Both the position numbers and the translations under genes were made by a program. Under the pieces are notes generated by a model, which was not told the DNA's origin, made no database searches, and saw only the letters and a program-made list of their open reading frames with translations. From CAZOOK01 sp964581385 (GTDB taxonomy: Bacteria; Pseudomonadota; Gammaproteobacteria; Nevskiales; Nevskiaceae), in assembly GCA_964581385.1 (NCBI GenBank), contig CAZOOK010000022.1, forward strand, positions 1 through 64,000: DNA of 64,000 bases. The letters are read 5' to 3'. Below, piece after piece: positions 50,588 to 60,675 of the stretch (position 1 is its first letter; each line of letters starts with the position of its first letter).

Positions 50588-52210
50588 CTAATGCTTCTTC
50601 GACGCACCACCAATTGCCGGTTTTGTGACAGAGACTTGAGTCGTCGCATTGGCAACGCTGCCATCTGCGGCCTCGCATTCGAAACTTACGGTGAAAGTCG
50701 GCGGACTGAATTTGTCCGCGTAAAGATTGTTCGTTCTAAACGTCCTGCTTCCTGAATGGGTCGTCCACGTCTGCAAGCTGCCACCTGATCCCGGGAAAAA
50801 ACCGGCGATCAAATTGGCATAGGGAAGAGCAAGATCGTTGGCGATGTTGCACGACCGTGCCCCCGACGACGACCACGATAGCGTGGTCGGCCGGCCCCGT
50901 GTGACTACGGAAGGACTGAATGAAGTTTCGACAGAAAGTGAGGTGCTCGTCGAGAACTTGAGTATGCTTGGTTGGAGCGTCGTACTACTTCCTTTCGTGA
51001 AATTACGCTTCGCCCCGGCGATGATCAATTCCCCGCCATCGCCGTTTATAGCCGGGATTGCTGCTCCGGGGAAAAAACGGTCGCCGAAAGCAAAGAGCGT
51101 TGTGTAGTTGCCATCCAGCGTCAGCCGCCACAGGGTACCGCCTCCGAAGCCGCCGCCCGCGCCATTGGCTGTTTCATAGAGGTACCCGTCTGCCCCCTGC
51201 ATGAGGTCGCCGGAGCCGCCGCCGTCGTCGTTGCTCATCTTGACGAACCAGCTTTCAAAACACGCCGGGGGGCTGGGTACGGGCACGAAGCACCCAGGAT
51301 TAAAAAGCGTCATCGACAGCGTTGGTGAATAATCGAAGGTGCGAAGCGTGGTGTAAATGCCGTCCGCCGTCAGTTTGAACAGTCCCCCAGTGGTTTCACT
51401 ATAGAAGAAACCATAGAAATTTCCATCGTTGGCCTGCATGATCGACGATGGCGGTTGATATGAAGTGGAATCGAAGGTGTAAAACAGCGCCGGATCGCCT
51501 TCGTAAGTAAGGGAAAAAAATTGTAAGCCCCGCATAAAGTATAGCTTTCCGTCCATACCGCTGATTAGGAAAGAACTATGGTAACCCTGGCTGGGATCGT
51601 AGGTCGGGAACGAATAGATCGACGAAATCGCTCCGTCGATGGTCAGTCTGTAGACGGTGCCGAATCCGTTGTCACCGCCTTGATTGGTCATTCCGTAAAG
51701 AGCGCCGTCGCTGCCCAATACCAACTTTCCTTTAGCATCGGTGCCAATTTGATTGATGCCGGGCCCCGTATAGCTTTGAAAGTTATACAGCGTCATCAAG
51801 ATGCCTTCCGGCGTTATGCGGAACAAGGTTCCTGCGCCATCGCTGCCGCCGCCGCTCGTCGTTCCATAAAGGTTGCCATCGCTGCCCACACTCAGGCTTT
51901 GCACGTATGAACCGTCAATGCTCGTGCCGTCAGTTTCACTAATGACTCCAAACGTATGGAGCGTGGTCACATCACCTGCAGGGGTCATGCGATAAATCGT
52001 GCCGCCATCGACGATATCGCTTCTGGGCGCGGTCGTTCCGTAGTAATTACCATCGGCTCCACGCACCAGATTGGTGGTGGTTGTCGTTCCGACGTCAAAG
52101 GAATGCAGTAGCTTCATACTGCCTACGCTTTGGGCCGCGCCGGCGCATATCGGAATGGTGCAGCACAGCATCGCGGCAAAAGCCGCAAGATGAAGTTTGG
52201 ATTTCGTCAC
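50588..52210 (-). CDS. Secreted GloVer-type tandem-repeat protein with Ig-like C-terminus
   Basis: A 540-residue exported protein. After the signal peptide (LHLAAFAAMLCCTIPICAGA) it has seven or more repeats of the GloVer type, each with a G-x-D-G-x-x-Y-G-T-T and G-T-[LV]-[WFY]-R-[LIM]-T pattern (for example GSDGNLYGTTSGGGSDGAGT and GSDGALYGMTNQGGDNGFGT). The C-terminal domain (about 440-535, SPSVVTRGRPTTLSWSSSG) looks immunoglobulin-like with cysteines. The GTG at 52210 has GGGGAATAAC in place and gives the signal peptide; the ATG at 52267 lacks a nearby ribosome-binding site. It converges with the GH2 gene. The function is unknown; a surface or secreted role is likely. Confidence 0.8.
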   Translation of the reverse strand: MTKSKLHLAAFAAMLCCTIPICAGAAQSVGSMKLLHSFDVGTTTTTNLVRGADGNYYGTTAPRSDIVDGGTIYRMTPAGDVTTLHTFGVISETDGTSIDGSYVQSLSVGSDGNLYGTTSGGGSDGAGTLFRITPEGILMTLYNFQSYTGPGINQIGTDAKGKLVLGSDGALYGMTNQGGDNGFGTVYRLTIDGAISSIYSFPTYDPSQGYHSSFLISGMDGKLYFMRGLQFFSLTYEGDPALFYTFDSTSYQPPSSIMQANDGNFYGFFYSETTGGLFKLTADGIYTTLRTFDYSPTLSMTLFNPGCFVPVPSPPACFESWFVKMSNDDGGGSGDLMQGADGYLYETANGAGGGFGGGTLWRLTLDGNYTTLFAFGDRFFPGAAIPAINGDGGELIIAGAKRNFTKGSSTTLQPSILKFSTSTSLSVETSFSPSVVTRGRPTTLSWSSSGARSCNIANDLALPYANLIAGFFPGSGGSLQTWTTHSGSRTFRTNNLYADKFSPPTFTVSFECEAADGSVANATTQVSVTKPAIGGASKKH

Positions 52211-52426
52211 GTTATTCCCCGTTCTACAGCTTTGCCCGTCTTTCTTGCACGAAGACGGTCGCTTCATATTGTTCGTAGGCTAACACTCCTTCTGTGGTTC
52301 AAGTCTCAAAGCTATTGCCGACTTTCGTATAAAGCGCAGATACACGAGGCTTTGCAGTGTGCACTTGCCGGAACATTGGAGTGGCCGTGAGCGATGTAGC
52401 AGGCTGCGCACGGGTGTCGCGCACGC

Positions 52427-53338
52427 TCATTCATCGAGCAATGTGCGAGAGAAAAATTCCACCAGCCGCTTGCGGTATTCCTTGGGCACGACCTTCACGT
52501 AGCTACCGTGCTCGGCGCCAGGAACCATCCATAGCGTCTTCGGCTCGCGCGCAGACTCATAGAGCGCGTGCGTCATGAACGGCGGGACGATCGGATCGAC
52601 ATCGCCACCGATGATCAGCAGCGGGCGCGGTGCGATCGATGCGACGACGTCTCTGGGGCGCATTTCGTCAAGCGGCATCCCGGAATGACGCGCTGCCCAT
52701 ATCGCGGGTAATCCGCTCAACAATCCCCAGCGCTTGTGAGCCCAGCGTTCGTACTCACCAAACGCGGTCGGTGTCGCTTCCAGTACCACTGCACGCAGCT
52801 GGGTATCGGTAGCCGCCACCTGCGCCATAATGTAGCCACCCATCGAAAACCCCAGCCCGCCAATTCTTTGCGGATCGACGTCGCTGCGTGACGCCAGCCA
52901 ATCGACCGCGCCGGCCAGCGCCGCGCGTTCGCCGGCCCCCCAGTGCACTTCGCCCTGACTGCCACCATTGCCTGGCCAGTCGAAGGCGAGCACACCGAAT
53001 TTCCCGTTCGCAAGAATCTTCGTTTCCGGCAGCATCCACGCGCGATCGACATTGGTCCCATGCGTGAGCACGACGGCGGCACGGTTTTGCGATGGGACGT
53101 ACCAGCCGGCGAGATGTGTGCCGTCGCGGCTGATAAATGACACTTCCGCAAGGCCTGGAATTCCGGTCTCGTCCGGGTGTTTCGAAATTTCCGCCGCCGG
53201 TCCGGACTCGAAGTCGATGAGCGCCCACAGATAGCTTTTCCCGGCAATTCTTAGTACTACCAGCATCCCCAGTGCACATAGCAGCGCGGGTGCATAGCGG
53301 CGCCATCGGTGGGAAAAACCCTTGGATGTAGAGATCAT
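52427..53338 (-). CDS. Membrane-anchored alpha/beta hydrolase
   Basis: A 303-residue hydrolase. A basic start and membrane anchor (about 15-31) precede an alpha/beta fold with the oxyanion strand VVLTHGTNVDRA, nucleophile elbow GFSMGG (Ser165), acid GGDVDPIVPP and histidine in GAEHGSY near 280. The triad is complete, so it should be an active serine hydrolase of unknown substrate, of the type that dienelactone- or BAAT-like proteins form. It lies on the minus strand about 200 nt downstream of the double hydrolase gene, which is on the same strand. Confidence 0.9.
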   Translation of the reverse strand: MISTSKGFSHRWRRYAPALLCALGMLVVLRIAGKSYLWALIDFESGPAAEISKHPDETGIPGLAEVSFISRDGTHLAGWYVPSQNRAAVVLTHGTNVDRAWMLPETKILANGKFGVLAFDWPGNGGSQGEVHWGAGERAALAGAVDWLASRSDVDPQRIGGLGFSMGGYIMAQVAATDTQLRAVVLEATPTAFGEYERWAHKRWGLLSGLPAIWAARHSGMPLDEMRPRDVVASIAPRPLLIIGGDVDPIVPPFMTHALYESAREPKTLWMVPGAEHGSYVKVVPKEYRKRLVEFFSRTLLDE

Positions 53339-53546
53339 CGGAAGTGCGTATTCACAATACGGAAAGTACTAATCGGTAGTGCAGGCAGGATTGCGTCGAC
53401 ATTGACATCCGCTGGATACCGCCCCAAAAGAGGCGGGAGCAAACGCGCCAACAACGCCTGAGGAAAATCTTTCCGGGCAAATTTTCCGATAGCGGCCTTG
53501 CATTTTACGAAAAGTGTACCGATGTCGCGGCTCGCCACGCAGAGAA

Positions 53547-55277
53547 TCAACGTCCAGACGAAACGGCATTCAGATAACTAGTCAGCAGGCCAAAGTAGCG
53601 CTCACGCGCCCACTGCGGCGTGATGTTATGGTCGGCACCATCCAGAATCTGCAGTTGGATATTGGACTGCGTCGTAATCCTTTTCGCTCTGGCGCCGCAG
53701 TGCAGGATCAGTTCATCCAGCCCCACATCCTCCTCGCTGTAGATCAGCAGCACCCGGGTGCCCCGTTGCGCCAGCTCCCGGAACCAACGAACTACTTTCT
53801 GGCTGTTGGATTCGGTGCCGGATACTCGCGCCAGTCCACGGCTGAGCACGGATTTGCCACGTTTTGTGAGTTGTTTGGCAAGCGCCCAGCCGATGCCTCG
53901 CACATCGACCTCGCCGCGCAATATCCGGCGCCATACCTGCGAATCGTGCAGCATGTGGAAATACCAATCGGTCGAGCGATACCGTTTGCGAAACGCAACT
54001 TCCAAGGAATCTCCTTCCTGCCAGAAAAAGCGTTGAAGGTTGACCATCACCAGCCCACCAATTCGCGGATCGCGCAGCGCGGAATAGAACGCGAGATACG
54101 ACCCCGCACAATGTCCGATGACGATGAATTTGCTGTAACCCTGCTGCTGCAGCCAGTCCACGGCGGCACTGACATCTTCTGTGGATTCACTTCTGTAAAG
54201 ACGGTTTTCCTGCTCTCCGGGCCGCGCGGGACTGTCACCAAGACCGGCCACGTCGATGCGGAAGGAGGCAATCCCGTCAGCGGCGAATTTTCGCGCGAAC
54301 GCAACGTGCATCCGCGCCCAGCCGATATGGTGGTCTGCGCCATGATTTACGAAAAGAACGACGTGTTCGTGCCGTGGACTGCTTGGCAAGCAGCGGACGC
54401 CAAATAAGCCTTCGTTCCGACCGAATCGGACCGCTTCCTCCATCCAATCCGCTGTCCGGAGACTGCTAGGCAGTGGGTGTGGCGGCACCGCGGTCTGCGC
54501 AGGCATATCCTGCGCCAGCCATCGGATCAGGCTGGAGAAGGCGTCCTCGGGCAATTCAGCGATGCTGGAGTTCCACGCCATCTCCGCATATCCCGGCAGC
54601 ACCTCGTGTCCGACCGTGCAGCCCAGTCCCCGCAAATGCTCGACCAAACGGCTGTCAGCCGCGACCTTGTCGCGTCCAAGGACAAGGACGCTGGAAGCGG
54701 GCTTGTTTTGTAGTGCCGACAGGTTGATCCGCTGCAGCGAATCGAGCGTTTCGCGGGTCAGGGTAAAGCCTGTGACTTCAATGCCGTCGGCATCGCTTGC
54801 GAACGTGGACGCGTCGCCTTTCGCGATCCCCGCGGATTCTTCCGAGAGTGTCGACAAGGCCTTCAGTTCGCGTACATAGGTTTTTCCGGATATGACCGGG
54901 CCGACCAGCGCCAGCTTCGAGATATCGCCCAGCTCTGCAGCAGCTGTGGTCGCCAGCAGCGCGCCAAGCCGAAAACCGACCAGTGCAACCTCGCGCACTC
55001 CAGTTTCACGGCGCAAGCATTCGACGGCCTGACGAACGCTCGACAGCCAGGCATTCACGCGATCGGGGTCGTAATCACTGCCCAGCGAATTCCCAGTGCC
55101 GTGATAATCGAAACGCAACGCGGGCATACCAGCCGCCGCAAGATCGGTTGCCAGCCGGCGCAGAAACCGATGTGTGACTAACTCCTCGACGCCGAATGCG
55201 GGACACAGCACGACGCCGCGCCCCCCAGCTGCGTGATGCAGCCAGCCAAAGCACTCACCAAAATAATGGGGGGTCAT
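53547..55277 (-). CDS. Two-domain alpha/beta hydrolase fusion
   Basis: The 576-residue protein is two alpha/beta hydrolase domains in one chain (about 1-262 and 285-576). Both keep the fold (VVLCPAFGVEELVTHRFLRR and FRIDVAGLGDSP). Domain 1 has an elbow GFRLGA with Arg103 at the nucleophile position; domain 2 has GHCAGS with Cys390. The first resembles the Arg-type elbow I remember from exosortase-A-associated hydrolase 2, so it may be a non-enzymatic or cofactor-binding fold; the second could be a Cys-based transferase or hydrolase. It lies on the minus strand 459 nt from the sugar-phosphate transferase gene. Confidence 0.82.
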   Translation of the reverse strand: MTPHYFGECFGWLHHAAGGRGVVLCPAFGVEELVTHRFLRRLATDLAAAGMPALRFDYHGTGNSLGSDYDPDRVNAWLSSVRQAVECLRRETGVREVALVGFRLGALLATTAAAELGDISKLALVGPVISGKTYVRELKALSTLSEESAGIAKGDASTFASDADGIEVTGFTLTRETLDSLQRINLSALQNKPASSVLVLGRDKVAADSRLVEHLRGLGCTVGHEVLPGYAEMAWNSSIAELPEDAFSSLIRWLAQDMPAQTAVPPHPLPSSLRTADWMEEAVRFGRNEGLFGVRCLPSSPRHEHVVLFVNHGADHHIGWARMHVAFARKFAADGIASFRIDVAGLGDSPARPGEQENRLYRSESTEDVSAAVDWLQQQGYSKFIVIGHCAGSYLAFYSALRDPRIGGLVMVNLQRFFWQEGDSLEVAFRKRYRSTDWYFHMLHDSQVWRRILRGEVDVRGIGWALAKQLTKRGKSVLSRGLARVSGTESNSQKVVRWFRELAQRGTRVLLIYSEEDVGLDELILHCGARAKRITTQSNIQLQILDGADHNITPQWARERYFGLLTSYLNAVSSGR

Positions 55278-55736
55278 GAAGTCACCGGCGGTGAGCCGGG
55301 CCGTTCCCCTTCCAAGGATCTCGTCCAGCGGCTACACGCGGGGATCCGGGGCCGGAGCAATTTGTCATGCGGAGTGTGAATACCCGGCATATGCGTTGTC
55401 GGGATGATAGGAATAGTGTGTGGCGTCGCCAGGGATGAATCAAGAACGCGATATTTCTGCGAACGCTGCCAACAGCTGGGCTGCGATCCATGCGCAAGCA
55501 AACATATCTGGAATTTTCTCGCCGGAATTCGAGCTCTCCATAGCCGCATGGATCAGGCACACAAAGCTAGGCGTATACAGTCAACATCCTTGTCAACCGC
55601 ACAGGCAATCTTCCGCCTGTCACGCTAGCTGTTATTTACCGGCATCGATCCTCTTCGCTGCCGGGCAACACTTATTCATATCAACATTGCTGGACGCATA
55701 CAAAGCCGTCTGGATTGCACACTGCGGCACACTGCA
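55278..55736. other. 459-nt intergenic region
   Basis: I find no gene in this gap between the double hydrolase and the sugar transferase genes, both on the minus strand. Small open frames exist but have no supportive start or family. It presumably contains the promoter of the hydrolase gene. No clear terminator or repeat is seen. Confidence 0.4.
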
Positions 55737-57224
55737 TCAGTAGGCGTTCTTGCCTTTTATGACGTGAATAAAGGTCATGAACAGGATCTTGACGTCGTAC
55801 AACAGCGACCAGTTCTCGACATAATGAATATCCAGTTCAACGCGCTTCCGAAGGTGGTCAGCAGTATCCGTTGCTCCGCGGAAACCGTTGACCTGCGCCC
55901 AACCCGTGATCCCAGGCTTGACGCGATGCCGGTGCGCGTACACCTCAATGATCTCGTGCCCCAGCTGATCGCCCGTTTTCATGTTGACCGCATGGGGACG
56001 CGGCCCCACGAGCGACATATCTCCACGCAGCACATTGAATAGCTGGGGTAGTTCGTCGAGACTCGAACGGCGCAGAAACCGCCCGAGCTTGGTGATCCGG
56101 TCGTCGTCGCGGGCCGTCTGACGCAACTCGCCAGCCGATGCATTCGGCTCCCAGCGCATCGACCGGAATTTGAATACATCGAATTCCTGATTGTTCCAGC
56201 CATGGCGCCGCTGACGGAAAATGATCGGACCCGGACTGTCGAGCTTGATTGCGATGGCGATCAAACCCAGCACCGGCAGCAGCGGCAAGGTGATCAGGCC
56301 GCCAAGCAGCAAGTCCTCAAGCCATTTCATCACTGCGTTCCAGCGCCGCAGCGGCCGATCGGCCAGCAGCCGTACGGGAAGATCATCGCTGACGTAATCG
56401 AGCCCGTGATAGGGAACCTTGAGGCCAACCTGTTGTGGGCACAGTGCAACGGCAACCGCCAGCGTCTTCAGTTGATGGGTTACCGCCAGCAACCTGGTTT
56501 CGGCCGAGCACGGGAAGGTGACCAGTATCCAATCGATCGGACGGGTTTTCCCGATTTCGACCAGCTCGCTCACGGTGCCTGTCGCCTCGGTGGCATTGCC
56601 GGATTGCCGCTTATTGCGGTCATCAAAAACACCGACGATCTCGATGCCGCCAGGCTTTACGTCGTGCAAATAGCGAATCAGGCGATCCGCCACGGGACCC
56701 GCGCCGACAATAGCGATCGATTCACGCAGAATGCCTTTGCGCTCCAGCATGCGCAGCTGTTGCGCGAGCAGTAAACGGCTGCCGAGGGCTAAAGAAAAGC
56801 CGCCGGTCATCCACAACACACCCCAGGCACGCGGCAGGTTATCGATGGCCCGGGTCGCGAATCCCAGCGCCAGCATCACAGCGGCATAGATGAAAAACCG
56901 CCGCGCGATGGTGCGTACGATGATGCTGTCCCGCGACTGCGCCTCATTTGTCAGCAAACTGCGGTCGAGCAGGACGAATGGCGCGATGAACGCCCCGATC
57001 AGGACGTGTGGCCCAAAGGAGTTCCAGAGGTGCGTATCGAAATTGGGCGGAGCGAAAAATTGCCCGTAAGCAAGATTGCTCAGAAATCCAGCAATAACAA
57101 TGCTGACAAAATCCCAGAGGGCCAGAAAGTCGACAGCAATCGATACGAAATCACGGCCCAGCTTTTTGCGTGAGGACCCACTTTCCCCCGCTTCCGCGAC
57201 TTCACCCAATATCGGAGTTTCCAT
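55737..57224 (-). CDS. Undecaprenyl-phosphate glucose phosphotransferase-like sugar transferase
   Basis: A 495-residue polyprenyl glycosylphosphotransferase of the WcaJ/GumD/EpsB type. The N-terminal part has four to five membrane helices (about 30-145). A central Rossmann-like CoA-binding-fold domain follows (SIAIVGAGPVADRL), then the C-terminal catalytic domain with a helix at about 305-330 and the signature FRQRRHGWNNQEFDVFKFRSM, SLDELPQLFNVLRGDMSLVGPRPH and KPGITGWAQVNG. It starts surface polysaccharide synthesis by moving a hexose-1-phosphate to undecaprenyl phosphate. The ATG at 57224 is preferred over the upstream TTG. No other polysaccharide genes follow directly, which is unusual. 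Confidence 0.92.
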   Translation of the reverse strand: METPILGEVAEAGESGSSRKKLGRDFVSIAVDFLALWDFVSIVIAGFLSNLAYGQFFAPPNFDTHLWNSFGPHVLIGAFIAPFVLLDRSLLTNEAQSRDSIIVRTIARRFFIYAAVMLALGFATRAIDNLPRAWGVLWMTGGFSLALGSRLLLAQQLRMLERKGILRESIAIVGAGPVADRLIRYLHDVKPGGIEIVGVFDDRNKRQSGNATEATGTVSELVEIGKTRPIDWILVTFPCSAETRLLAVTHQLKTLAVAVALCPQQVGLKVPYHGLDYVSDDLPVRLLADRPLRRWNAVMKWLEDLLLGGLITLPLLPVLGLIAIAIKLDSPGPIIFRQRRHGWNNQEFDVFKFRSMRWEPNASAGELRQTARDDDRITKLGRFLRRSSLDELPQLFNVLRGDMSLVGPRPHAVNMKTGDQLGHEIIEVYAHRHRVKPGITGWAQVNGFRGATDTADHLRKRVELDIHYVENWSLLYDVKILFMTFIHVIKGKNAY

Positions 57225-57814
57225 AACGTAACTTACCTGAATGTCAGCTGAATGGCCATGACGCGCCAATGACCCAACGACCCAATGCTCGCAATTCTCG
57301 TACCCGAAAGCGTGCCTTTATTGCAGACAATGCGCAGTAGTCAAAACACTTCACTGGGAAAACCCGATCCCCCGCTTTCTCTTTGGGGATCACGGAAAAT
57401 CATTACTGTTCCCGCCATTACATGCTAGCTGCAAACTCAAAAAATAATTGACACGGATCAGAGTTTAAATTCCCGCCGGGTCCATCCGTACTAGCCGGCA
57501 GCTTCGGTCTAAAAAGCGCGCATAGGGTCGCGCCGCCCGAATCCTCGTTAAATATTAATTAAATCATATAGATAATTCGATTTCCACTGCCTTGGCCCGC
57601 TACGAACATCGGAATATACGCTCGTTATTGTTAGCCTCGCCAACGCTTTGAATACGAGAACCTCGGGAATTCGGATGCAGTTCTGAAACAGGTAGATCAG
57701 CAGGTACATCATTTGAGTATCCCAGTCCGGATCATCTTAAGCGCCGGTGGTGCAGAAAGTTTATGGGTAGATCAGTTAGTTCCGTCAGACCGAAATGCGG
57801 TTGCCCGATTTGAA
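57225..57814. other. 590-nt AT-richer intergenic region
   Basis: No coding feature is supported. Part of it (about 57420-57590) is clearly more AT-rich than its surroundings, with TTAAATATTAATTAAATCATATAGATAATT-like composition near 57550, as often seen at strong or transferred promoters. It lies upstream of the sugar transferase gene and downstream of lysS. An open frame at 57713-58141 overlaps lysS and is not credible. Confidence 0.45.
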
Positions 57815-59341
57815 TCACGTTTCCGGCCGCATCTGAGGAAACAGCAACACGTCGCGAATCGAAGGCGAGTCGCTCAGGAACATCACAAGCCGGTCAATCC
57901 CGATACCGACCCCAGCAGTCGGCGGCAGGCCATATTCGAGCGCCCGGATATAGTCCGCGTCGAAACGCATGGCCTCGTCGTCGCCGGCATCATGCGCCGC
58001 AACTTGCGAACGGAAGCGTTCAGCCTGATCGTCTGGATCGTTCAGCTCAGAAAATCCGTTCGCCACCTCACGGCCGCCGACAAAGAATTCGAAGCGATCG
58101 GTGACATCCGGGTCATTATCATTGCGGCGCGCCAGCGGTGAAACTTCGGTCGGATACTCGGTGATGAACGTCGGCTGCTGCAAATTCGGTTCGACAGTCT
58201 TCTCGAACAATTCCGTCAGCAGCTTGCCGAAACCCATTTCCGGCTTGACCTGCACGCCCTTGGCCGCTGCCGCCGACGCGAGATAGTCGCGATCGCGCAG
58301 CCGCGCACGGTTGAATTCGGGATTGCGCTGCGCCACCGCGTCCACCATGGTCAGGCGCGCAAACGGCTGAGCGAGATCAAAATCTTTGTCCTGGTAGCGG
58401 ATCGCAGTCGTTCCGCACACGGCGGCGGCGCAATCGCGCAGCATGGTTTCGACTAAATCCATCGCATCCCGATAGTCCGCGTAGGCCTGATAGAACTCCA
58501 GCATCGTGAATTCGGGGTTATGCCGCGTGGACAGGCCCTCATTGCGGAAATTGCGATTGATCTCGTAAACGCGCTCGAACCCGCCGACGACAAGCCGTTT
58601 CAGATACAACTCCGGCGCAATGCGCAGATACAACTGGCGATCCAGTGCGTTGTGATGCGTGACGAACGGTCGTGCCGCGGCGCCCCCGGGAATCGGTTGC
58701 AGCATCGGCGTCTCGACTTCGACGAAATCGAGCGCATCGAGAAACTGGCGAATGAAGCGCACCACGCCGGCACGAATCTCGAACGTCCTGCGCACATCCG
58801 GGTTCATGATCAGATCGACGTAGCGCTGACGATACCGCGTTTCCGTATCCGTAAGTCCTGCCCACTTTTCGGGCAGCGGCCGCAGCGATTTCACCAGCAG
58901 CTCCAGCTTCGACACTCTTAGCGAAAGTTCACCGGTCTTGGTCTTAAACACTGTCCCGGTGGCACCGACGATATCGCCGACATCGTAATGCTTGAATGCT
59001 TCGTAGGCGTCGGCACCGATTGCGTTCTGCTGCACGAACAACTGAATGCGGCCTGACGTGTCCTGCAATTGCGTGAAACTGGCCTTGCCCATGAGTCGCT
59101 TGGCCATCAGACGCCCGGCGAGCGTATATACCTGTGTTTCGGTTTCGAGGGACGCAGCGTCACGGCCGCCATAGCAACCATGCAAAAAGTCGGCAAGCGT
59201 GTCACGGCGGAATGTATTCGGGAACGCGGTGCGGCCATCGCCCGCTTCACTGGCTGCTGCGCGCAGCTGCTCCAGCTTCTCGCGACGATGGGCGATGACG
59301 TGGTTTTCGTCCTGCTGCGGGGGCTGCTGTTCGTCGGTCAT
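57815..59341 (-). CDS. lysS: Lysyl-tRNA synthetase (class II)
   Basis: A 508-residue class II lysyl-tRNA synthetase. The N-terminal OB-fold binds the anticodon (LMGKASFTQLQDTSGRIQLFVQ), and class II motifs 1 to 3 follow, including FRNEGLSTRHNPEFTMLEFYQAY (motif 2) and GLPPTAGVGIGIDRLVMFL (motif 3). The enzyme charges tRNA-Lys in the cytoplasm. It lies 90 nt downstream of prfB on the same strand, the order known in E. coli. Confidence 0.98.
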   Translation of the reverse strand: MTDEQQPPQQDENHVIAHRREKLEQLRAAASEAGDGRTAFPNTFRRDTLADFLHGCYGGRDAASLETETQVYTLAGRLMAKRLMGKASFTQLQDTSGRIQLFVQQNAIGADAYEAFKHYDVGDIVGATGTVFKTKTGELSLRVSKLELLVKSLRPLPEKWAGLTDTETRYRQRYVDLIMNPDVRRTFEIRAGVVRFIRQFLDALDFVEVETPMLQPIPGGAAARPFVTHHNALDRQLYLRIAPELYLKRLVVGGFERVYEINRNFRNEGLSTRHNPEFTMLEFYQAYADYRDAMDLVETMLRDCAAAVCGTTAIRYQDKDFDLAQPFARLTMVDAVAQRNPEFNRARLRDRDYLASAAAAKGVQVKPEMGFGKLLTELFEKTVEPNLQQPTFITEYPTEVSPLARRNDNDPDVTDRFEFFVGGREVANGFSELNDPDDQAERFRSQVAAHDAGDDEAMRFDADYIRALEYGLPPTAGVGIGIDRLVMFLSDSPSIRDVLLFPQMRPET

Positions 59342-59431
59342 AGTATCGGGCGTACGGAAAGGTTGAAAACGGCCACAATCTCAAGTGCCACGCATCTTCT
59401 CCTCTCTCCTCACGCCTCACCCCCTCACGTT

Positions 59432-60527
59432 TTAAAGTCCCTGCTTCAAGCTGGCTTCGATGAACGGATCCAGATGCCCGTCCAGCACTTTTTGCGTGTC
59501 CGCGATTTCGACGCCGGTGCGCAGATCCTTGATTCGGGACTGGTCGAGCACGTAGGAGCGGATCTGGCTGCCCCACTCGATATCGGCCTTGGAATCCTCG
59601 AGTTTCTGCTTCTCGGTATTGCGTTTCTGCATTTCAATTTCATACAACTTCGCCTTCAGCATCTTCATCGCGCGGTCGCGATTGGCATGCTGGCTGCGCT
59701 GGGTTTGGCAGGCAACGACGGTCCCAGTCGGAACGTGGGTGATACGGATCGCGGATTCAGTCTTATTGACGTGCTGACCGCCGGCGCCGGATGAACGATA
59801 GGTATCGACCTTCAGATCGGCCGGATTGATTTCGATCTCAATTTTGTCATCGACTTCCGGTGCCACGAAAACACCGGCAAACGACGTATGCCGGCGATTG
59901 CCGGAATCGAACGGCGATTTGCGCACCAGGCGGTGCACGCCGGTTTCGGTGCGCAGCCAGCCATAGGCATAGGACCCTTCGATCGCAACGGTCGCCGACT
60001 TGATGCCCGCCACTTCGCCCTCGGAACACTCCAGCACTTCGGCCTTGAAACCGTGCGCGTCGGCCCAGTGCAGGTACATGCGCAACAGCATTTCCGCCCA
60101 GTCCTGAGCCTCGGTGCCGCCGGAACCGGCCTGGACATCAAGGAACGCATTGTTCGGATCCATCGGGCCCGAAAACATGCGCTTGAATTCAAGATCGTCG
60201 GCGATCTTCGCCAACTTGCCGACTTCGGTCGCCAGCTCCGCGACCGTTGCCTCATCACCTTCCTCGGCAGCAAGGTCGAGCAGCTCGTCGGCGTCCTTGA
60301 GGCCGTTGCCGGCGCGCTCGATCGGTTGGATCACTCCCTCAAGCCGCGCACGTTCGCGGCCAAGCTCCTGCGCACGCTCGGGCTTGTTCCAGACTTCGTT
60401 CGTCTCCAGCTCGGCACTGACTTCCACGAGCCGGTCCCGCTTGGCATCGTAGTCAAAGATAGCCCCGCAGCGCGTCGAAACGCGCTCGCAGGGCTTTGAT
60501 CTCATTCTTTACGGCTGTAGTTTCCAT
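59432..60527 (-). CDS. prfB: Peptide chain release factor 2 (with programmed +1 frameshift)
   Basis: RF2 reads UGA and UAA and releases the peptide. The reading frame starts at the ATG at 60527 (METTAVKNEIKALRARF...), reads 24 codons to CTT (60458-60456), meets an in-frame TGA (60455-60453) and continues in the +1 frame as LDYDAKRD to the stop at 59432. The joined product is 364 residues, as in E. coli (365). The SPF anticodon-like motif (KSPFDSGNRRH) and GGQ (AGGQHVNKTESA) are intact. An ORF starting at 60505 misses the true N-terminus. lysS follows it. Confidence 0.97.
60452..60467 (-). promoter_or_regulatory. prfB programmed frameshift site
   Basis: On the minus strand the sequence reads CGG GGC TAT CTT TGA C, almost the E. 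coli arrangement AGG GGG TAT CTT TGA C. The G-rich CGGGGC upstream acts as a Shine-Dalgarno-like stimulator, and CTT is the slippery codon before the in-frame UGA. RF2 shortage leads the ribosome to slip +1, which autoregulates RF2. Matches the family mechanism fully. Confidence 0.93.
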
Positions 60528-60675
60528 GCGTCCGTCTGTCGTGCGCGGCGGCGAATCGGCCTCGCGCTAAACTAATGTGTTTGTAAAGCCGCGCATTGTA
60601 AGTCGCAGTGCATGCGGGGTCCATTGCAGCGCAATTCGTGCACACTGAGGACATGGAAAATCTCGTGAGGGCAGA

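Noticed and set aside
57713..58141. 142-codon frame overlapping lysS
   Set aside because: Most of it is antisense to the lysS C-terminus, which is strongly conserved.
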